Part shown: positions 58,806 to 64,000 of the stretch, piece by piece
How positions within the stretch are numbered: the stretch's first letter is position 1
Layout of the letters: the number at the start of each line of letters is the position of its first letter
Origin: Rebecca billardiae RCC1528
Lineage: Eukaryota; Haptophyta
DNA: 64,000 bases
Assembly (NCBI GenBank): GCA_965240325.2
Contig: OZ251226.1
Location: forward strand, 2,046,001 to 2,110,000
Reading direction: 5' to 3'
Notes under the pieces: model-generated
The model's database searches: none
What the model was told of the DNA's origin: nothing
What the model saw: only the letters and a program-made list of their open reading frames with translations
Program-made: the position numbers and the translations under genes

Positions 58806-61448
58806 ATGGTGGCCGGGTCGTGCGATCTTGGCACCAATCGGCCGCCGCCGCGCGCGGCGACGATACGGCTAGTTGCGCACGGTTGGGAGAGCCACTCGGT
58901 CGCCACCTCCCTCATCTCGGTGCTGCTGGCCTCGGCCCTCTCGTACAACGTCGAGCGCGAGCGCATCACCACGGGCGCAGACACGTTTGACGCGCTCGCG
59001 CGTGGGCGCGTGCACGTCGACGCCGAGGCGTGGCCCGACTCGCAGGCGTCAGCGTACGAGGAGTACGTGGTGAGGCGTGCGTCGGTCACCTCGGCGGGTC
59101 CGATCGGCTACTCAGGGCGTTCGGGCCTCTACGCCACCGAAGCGCTGCTGCGCGGCGACGATTGCGACACGTGGCGCGCGCTGCGCCGCGCGTCCGTCAT
59201 CTCGCGCCTACCGACGGTGGACGAGCTCGGCGAGAGCGACACGCCGGTGCACACGGGCGAGTACGCCGCGTGCGCCGGCCCGCCCTCCCGCCCGCCCTCC
59301 GCGCGCGAGCCCGGCCCGTGCGCCGCGCTCGTGCACGTGAGCCACGCATACGACAGGGACCTTGTGGAGGCACTGACGGATGGACTCCGGCTCAACCTGA
59401 GCGTGTGGTACGCCGGCACGGTGGGCGCGCACGAGGGGCTGGTGCGCGACGCGGCGGAGTGGGGCGGGCCGATGCTCGCGTACGCGTACCGCCCGTCCAC
59501 GCTGCTCGCCACGCTGAACGCGACCAGCCTGCGCCGGCTGAGCCTGCCGGAGGAGGCGCGCGTGTGCGCGCACAGGCTGAGTGCAGACAACGGGCGCCGC
59601 CTCGAGTGCGACTTCCCGTCGCAGGCGCTGCTCACACTGCACACGCGCGCGCTCGCGCGGACGCACCCGACCGCCGAGCGCCTGCTCCGCGCCGTCTCCG
59701 TGCCCGCCGACGCCGTGGACGAGATGCTGGGCTGGCTGCACGCGCGAGACTTGGGCCGGCCGGGCGGTGGCGGCGCGCCCTCGCAGGCCGAGGCGGCGGC
59801 GGCGGCGGCGGCGGAGGCGGAGGAGGACGAGTACGCGTGGCCGGACGCGGTGGCGTGCGCGTGGCTGCGCGAGCACCGCGAGCAGTGGGAGCCGTGGGTG
59901 CAGGCCGCGCTCGGCGAGGACGCGAACGCCGCGGCTACCACCGCACTCGCCGCCGCGCTCGTTGGTCTGACCCTGTGCGCGTGCGGCTGTTCTTTCGCGT
60001 ACGCGCGCGCGAGCCGCCGGCTGCGGCTCGCGAGGCGGATGGGTGTCGACGCGAACGAGGCGCTGTTCGGGCCCGCGGAGGGCGGCGCGCGCGGCAAGGC
60101 GCGGCGCGCGACGAGGCTTGCCGCGTTTGCGCTCGGCTGCGCCGGCCCCGCGGCGCTGCACGCCGATGAGCCGTCGCCAGCGCCGGCCGGCGTGGCGGCG
60201 GCGGGCGGCGCCGAGCGCGCTGACGGCGTGCGCGGCGCGGGGTCCGCGGCGCAGGCGCAGTCGGAGCCGCAGGGCGAGGGCGCGGCCGACGGCGGCGGGA
60301 GCGCGCGGCGCTTCGCCATCTCCATCGTGCTCATCGGCGCGGCGCTCGGCATCTCGGTCGGCACGTACGGCTCGCTCGAGGGCTGGTCGGCGCTCGACGC
60401 GGTTTACTTTGCGATTGCCACGCTCACTACCGTGGGGTACGGTGACCTCACGCCGAGCACGGAGGCGGGGCGCGGCTTCACGATCGCGTTCGCGCTGGCG
60501 AGCATGGGCGTGCTCGGCTTTGCGCTCGTCGCGTTCGTCTCGGGCCTGCTCGAGGCGCAGGAGGCGGCGCGCAGGCGCGTGGTGCACCTCTCTGTGCGCA
60601 GCATGTACCGCGTGCGCGACAGCCGCGCGCTGCGCCGGCTCAGCGGTGCGGGTGCGGAGTCGAGCGCCGAGGCGGCCGCCCACGCCGCGGCGGCGGAGCG
60701 GCTGCGCGCGGCGGAGCAGGCGGAGGCGCGCGAGCAGGCCGAGCCCGAGACGCCTGCGCAGTTCGTGCGCGCGCTGCTGCGGCTCTCGCAGCCGCTGGTG
60801 GTGTGCCTGACGGGCGGGGTGGCCCTGGGCGCGCTCGTCGAGGGCTGGAGCGCGGTGGACTCGCTCTACTACGCCGTCATCACCGTGACGACGATCGGCT
60901 TTGGCGACCTCTCGCCGCAGACGCTGCTCGGCCGCGCGCTCGCGTGCGCGTTCCTGCCGCTCTCGGTCGCGGGCGTGGCCAAGGCGGTGCAGGACATCGC
61001 GCAGCACGCCTCGATGCAGTGGACGCTGCGCCGCACGCAGGACGTGGAGGCGCTGCTGCGCACCGCGGGTGTGGCCGAACTCAACGAGGCCGACTTCTTG
61101 CTGCACGTCGTCTCGCAGCTGTACGGCGTCGACCCGCGCGTCACGAGCGCGATCCGCGCGCAGTTCAGCCGGCTCGACGTCGACGGGAGCGGCACGGTGG
61201 ACTACGGCGACGTGAAGGTGATGCTCGAGCGGCAGCGCGCCGCGCGCGAGGCGGCACGCCGCGCGTGCGAGCAGGGCGGCACGTCGGCCGCCGCCTCGGA
61301 GGGCGGGCTGCTGCTGGGCGGTTTGAGCCCCGTCGCAGGCAGCCGCGGCGCGGGCGAGGGCGGCGGGTACGCAGGGCTGGAGATGCGCGGCGTCCTCGAC
61401 GAGACACCGCCGGGCCTCCGGAGCGCGGAGATCTGGGTCGGCGTCTGA
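58806..61448 (+). CDS. Tandem-pore K+ channel with N-terminal OpuAC-type solute-binding domain and EF hand
   Basis: An 880-aa single-exon protein. Residues 18-330 resemble periplasmic glycine-betaine/proline-betaine binding proteins (OpuAC): IRLVAHGWESHSVATSLISV, FDALARGRVHVDAEAWPDSQ, then GYSGRSGLYATE, and in the second lobe LNLSVWYAGTVGAHEGLV and LAYAYRPSTLLAT. A TM helix follows at about 374-402. Then comes a two-pore-domain K+ channel: TM (502-523), filter TTVGYGD (about 541), TM (557-583), TM, filter TTIGFGD (about 695-701), TM. A single canonical EF hand (DVDGSGTVDYGDV) lies near residue 790. Topology is coherent: ligand domain outside, extra TM, channel N-terminus inside, pores, EF hand in the cytosol. 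Inference: an osmolyte-gated, Ca2+-modulated K+ channel, parallel to glutamate receptor GluR0. No signal peptide is visible at the chosen ATG, so a 5' exon may be missing. Confidence 0.85.
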   Translation: MVAGSCDLGTNRPPPRAATIRLVAHGWESHSVATSLISVLLASALSYNVERERITTGADTFDALARGRVHVDAEAWPDSQASAYEEYVVRRASVTSAGPIGYSGRSGLYATEALLRGDDCDTWRALRRASVISRLPTVDELGESDTPVHTGEYAACAGPPSRPPSAREPGPCAALVHVSHAYDRDLVEALTDGLRLNLSVWYAGTVGAHEGLVRDAAEWGGPMLAYAYRPSTLLATLNATSLRRLSLPEEARVCAHRLSADNGRRLECDFPSQALLTLHTRALARTHPTAERLLRAVSVPADAVDEMLGWLHARDLGRPGGGGAPSQAEAAAAAAAEAEEDEYAWPDAVACAWLREHREQWEPWVQAALGEDANAAATTALAAALVGLTLCACGCSFAYARASRRLRLARRMGVDANEALFGPAEGGARGKARRATRLAAFALGCAGPAALHADEPSPAPAGVAAAGGAERADGVRGAGSAAQAQSEPQGEGAADGGGSARRFAISIVLIGAALGISVGTYGSLEGWSALDAVYFAIATLTTVGYGDLTPSTEAGRGFTIAFALASMGVLGFALVAFVSGLLEAQEAARRRVVHLSVRSMYRVRDSRALRRLSGAGAESSAEAAAHAAAAERLRAAEQAEAREQAEPETPAQFVRALLRLSQPLVVCLTGGVALGALVEGWSAVDSLYYAVITVTTIGFGDLSPQTLLGRALACAFLPLSVAGVAKAVQDIAQHASMQWTLRRTQDVEALLRTAGVAELNEADFLLHVVSQLYGVDPRVTSAIRAQFSRLDVDGSGTVDYGDVKVMLERQRAAREAARRACEQGGTSAAASEGGLLLGGLSPVAGSRGAGEGGGYAGLEMRGVLDETPPGLRSAEIWVGV

Positions 61449-61576
61449 CTTGTGATGAGCACGCTTACGTGAAGTATGATGATACTGTACGACTGTGTGT
61501 GGGTGTGTCGGTCAGCCATTGTGGAATCTGCAGGCGAGTCCGGAGCAGCACGTGCGTGCGGCGCGTGCAAACCACG

Positions 61577-63899
61577 ATGTCGAGGAGCGGCACGCCAGAC
61601 ATCGAGCACGACGCGCTGTCCAAGGCGCTGCTGTACGTGCTGATCAGCGTGGACTCGGAGGTCGATGGCGTGCCCGAGATCCTCTTCACGGAGACGGAAG
61701 GGAACAAGAGCGCGCTCGCCAACTTTGGCGGCCCTCCGCCGCCGCCAGGCGCGCACGACCCGTCGGAGCTCTTCGTGAACCGCGACGCGTACGCGCGCGC
61801 GCGCGGCCGGCTGCTCGACAGCTCGCTGTGCTCGCAGCAGGGGGCCGCGCTGCGCGCCGTGGACGCTCGCCTCGCGCCGACCGACGGCGACGCCAACATC
61901 CGCGCGCTGCTCGAGTGCGTGCTGCACTGGCGCTTTGTGAGCGAGGTCGGCTGGGGCGTGCCCGGCATGCGCCGGCTCGCGCCGCTCGCCGCGCCGGTCG
62001 AGGCGATGGTGTCCGACGAGCGGCTGACGGGGATCACACGCGCCTCGTTCTGCGCCGCGCTCGGCTGCTTCCTCGCCGAGGTCGCGGGCAAGCTGCCGCA
62101 GGCGGCGTACTACCTGAAGGAGGCGCTCGAGGCGAAGGAGACGGAGCTTGGCGCCGACCACGAGGAGACGGGCGCGGCGCTCAACGAGCTCGGCGCGTGC
62201 CATCGCGCGATGGGGCAGTACGACGAGGCGGAGGCGCTGCTGCTCCGCGCCGCCGACGTGTGCGCGCGCCACGGCACCACCGAGGCGCGCCTCGCCGTCG
62301 AGCACAACGTCGCCACCGTGTACGCCGCGCGCGCGCAGTACTCACTCGCGGAGGAGCGGCTCAAGGGCGCGCTCGACACGGCCGGCCGCGCGCTCCCGGC
62401 GGACCACCCGCTCGTGGGCTGCCTGCTCGTGGCGCAGGCGCAGCTGCTTGTCGCCATGGTGCGCGCCGCGCGCGGTGCGCCGCGCCACGCCGCGCGCTCA
62501 CGCGCGCGTGCCACGATCTCCCACGATCTCGCACGATCTCCCACGATCTCCCACGATCTCGCACCAACTCTCCCCCGCCCCCCGCCCCGGCTCTGCCGCG
62601 CGCTTTCGCGCGCCGTGCCGGCCGCAGGGCCAGCTTGAGACGGTGGACGGCTTGCTCACGCGCGCGCTCGGCGTTTTCAACGGCTCGGCCGCGACGCTCG
62701 CGATGCAGCAGGCGGCCGCCTCCGCCTCCGCCTCCGCCGAGCTCCCGTCCGCGCTCACCGCCGGCGACAAGGCGGCGCGCGCCCGCGGCGTGCGCGTCGC
62801 GATCGCCACGCAGCAGATCGGGCAGCTCACCCTCTCGCTCGGACGGCTCGTCGACGGCGAGAAGCAGCTGCTCTCGGTGCGCGCGCCGCGGCGTGTCCGT
62901 GTGTGCCCCTGTGTGTGTGTTACGTGCGTGCGCGCGCGCGGCTCGCGCAGCCGAGCGCCGGGTCTGTCTCATCCGTACCGCCCCCGCCGCACCCCCGCCG
63001 CGGCACGGCGCGCGGCGTGCTGTGCTCGTGAGCAGGCGCTCGCCATGCTGAACGAGCAGTGCGATGCCGGGCATGTGCGCGTGCTGTCCGCGGCCAACGC
63101 GCTGGCCGTGGCCTTCCACAACCAGGGCCGGCATGACGAGGCGCACGACATTCTCACGCGCGGGCTGGCGGCGTGCGAGACGCAGCGCCTCGGCACACAC
63201 CCGCTGATGGCCGCCACCCTCTCAAACCTCGCGGCCGTCGAGCTGGACCGCGGGCAGCCGGCGCAGGCGGAGCCGCTGCTGCGGCGCGCGGCCAACGTCG
63301 TGACCGAGGTGCTGGGCGACGCGCACCCGATGTCCGCGGCGGCGCTGCACAACCTCGCGGACGCGTGCGAGGCGAACGGCCGGCTGGACGAGGCGCTTGA
63401 GCTGTACACGCGCGCGCTCGAGCTCGCCGAGTCCACGCTCGGCGCCGAGCACGTCGCGAGCGCGCGCACGCGCTCCAACCTCGGAGTGCTGCTGCGCAAG
63501 CGAGGCGACGCCGACGGCGCGCGCGCGCACTTTGCGCGCGCGCACGAGCTGCTGCGCGCGCGGCTGGGCGAGCGGCACCCCGAGACGGCGCGCGCGCTCG
63601 CCAACGTCGGGTGCGCCGCGGCGGACGCGCAGCGGTACGACGAGGCCGAGCGCGCGCTGCGCGCCGCCCTCGCCGTGGAGGAGGAGGTGCTCGGGCCCGT
63701 CCACCTCGAGACCGCGGGCACGCTCACCAACCTCGGCGCCGTGCTCGCCGAGCAGCCCGGCCAGTCGGACGAGGCGGCGGCGACGCTGCGCCGCGCGGCG
63801 CGTGCGTTCCGCGGCACGCTCGGCGCCGGCGCGCTGCAGACGCGCGCGGCGCTCGGCTGGCTGAAGCTCGTGGAGGCCCGCCGAGCGGGCGGCCGATGA
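61577..63899 (+). CDS. TPR protein, kinesin-light-chain-like
   Basis: Spliced CDS 61577..62458, 62628..62876, 63036..63899, about 664 aa; all three junctions are phase 0 with GT-AG borders. The N-terminal 160 residues are an unrecognised helical domain (start MSRSGTPDIEHDALSKALLY). From about residue 175 there are tetratricopeptide repeats of the 42-residue kinesin-light-chain/nephrocystin-3 type: GADHEETGAALNELGACHRA, GTHPLMAATLSNLAAVELDR, GDAHPMSAAALHNLADACEA, GAEHVASARTRSNLGVLLRK and GERHPETARALANVGCAAAD. These are scaffold repeats for protein-protein contacts; cargo or partner is unknown. The gene follows the K+ channel in the same direction after 128 bp. Confidence 0.85.
62459..62627 (+). 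other. Intron 1 of the TPR gene with an 11-bp minisatellite
   Basis: A 169-bp intron, GTGCGC to CCGCAG. At about 62510-62565 it holds five or six copies of a CACGATCTCCC-type 11-mer. Confidence 0.75.
62877..63035 (+). other. Intron 2 of the TPR gene
   Basis: A 159-bp intron from GTGCGC to GAGCAG that interrupts between repeat units. It contains alternating GTGTGT and CGCGCG runs. Confidence 0.75.
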
Positions 63900-64000
63900 A
63901 GCATTGACTACCGTGGTCGTCTTGCGTCGTCGTCACCTGTCACCTGCGTCAAAGTGACGACCACGACGATATCGCGCCCCAAAATACAGGGGTCTCAACA
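63900..64000. other. 3' flank of the TPR gene
   Basis: Short sequence after the stop codon, containing two GTCGTC/CGACGA clusters; nothing else recognised. Confidence 0.3.

Overview
This window looks like nuclear DNA of a very GC-rich unicellular eukaryote, most likely a microalga. Genes carry short GT-AG introns, the proteins are animal- or protist-like ion channels, and there is a long Ser-Pro3 wall-type glycoprotein rod. A haptophyte is my best guess from base composition and gene repertoire, but no marker gene settles it. Prokaryotic features such as operons and Shine-Dalgarno sites are absent.

Layout. Positions 425-6805 hold a divergent pair: a P2X-like ATP-gated channel (-) and a two-pore-channel-like protein with eight EF-hand-like loops (+). 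Positions 8684-11095 encode a fusion of a sulfotransferase with a TBL/PC-esterase-type polysaccharide O-acetyltransferase domain. Positions 15861-16643 encode a CRAL-TRIO (Sec14) lipid-transfer protein. Positions 16644-27634 are gene-poor and repeat-rich. They contain an inverted cluster of about 150-bp repeats, two dense arrays of a TTGGTACATT-type motif, a 202-bp palindromic MITE-like element, a 1.38-kb element with inverted termini, and decayed ORFs.

Positions 27635-52472 can be read as one gene of 25 exons that stays in frame throughout (21,546 nt, about 7,181 aa). It has a signal peptide, six Cys-rich RCC1 propeller modules, a 1,200-residue SPPP rod, an SdrB-like domain, IPT/TIG domains, a REJ/PKD region, an EGF-like/GAIN-GPS site and a polycystin-1-like membrane tail. 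A tandem duplication with a 6.05-kb period built part of it. Positions 55209-63899 hold a Nup107-like nucleoporin (-), a tandem-pore K+ channel fused to an OpuAC-type osmolyte-binding domain (+), and a TPR/kinesin-light-chain-like protein (+).

Taken together the window is rich in membrane sensing: extracellular ATP (P2X), Ca2+ (EF hands), a possible osmolyte-gated K+ channel and a giant autoproteolytic surface receptor. Physical clustering alone does not show that they act together. The strongest candidates for something undescribed are the OpuAC-K+ channel fusion, the TTGGTACATT arrays, the giant RCC1-SPPP-GPS protein and the sulfotransferase-TBL fusion.
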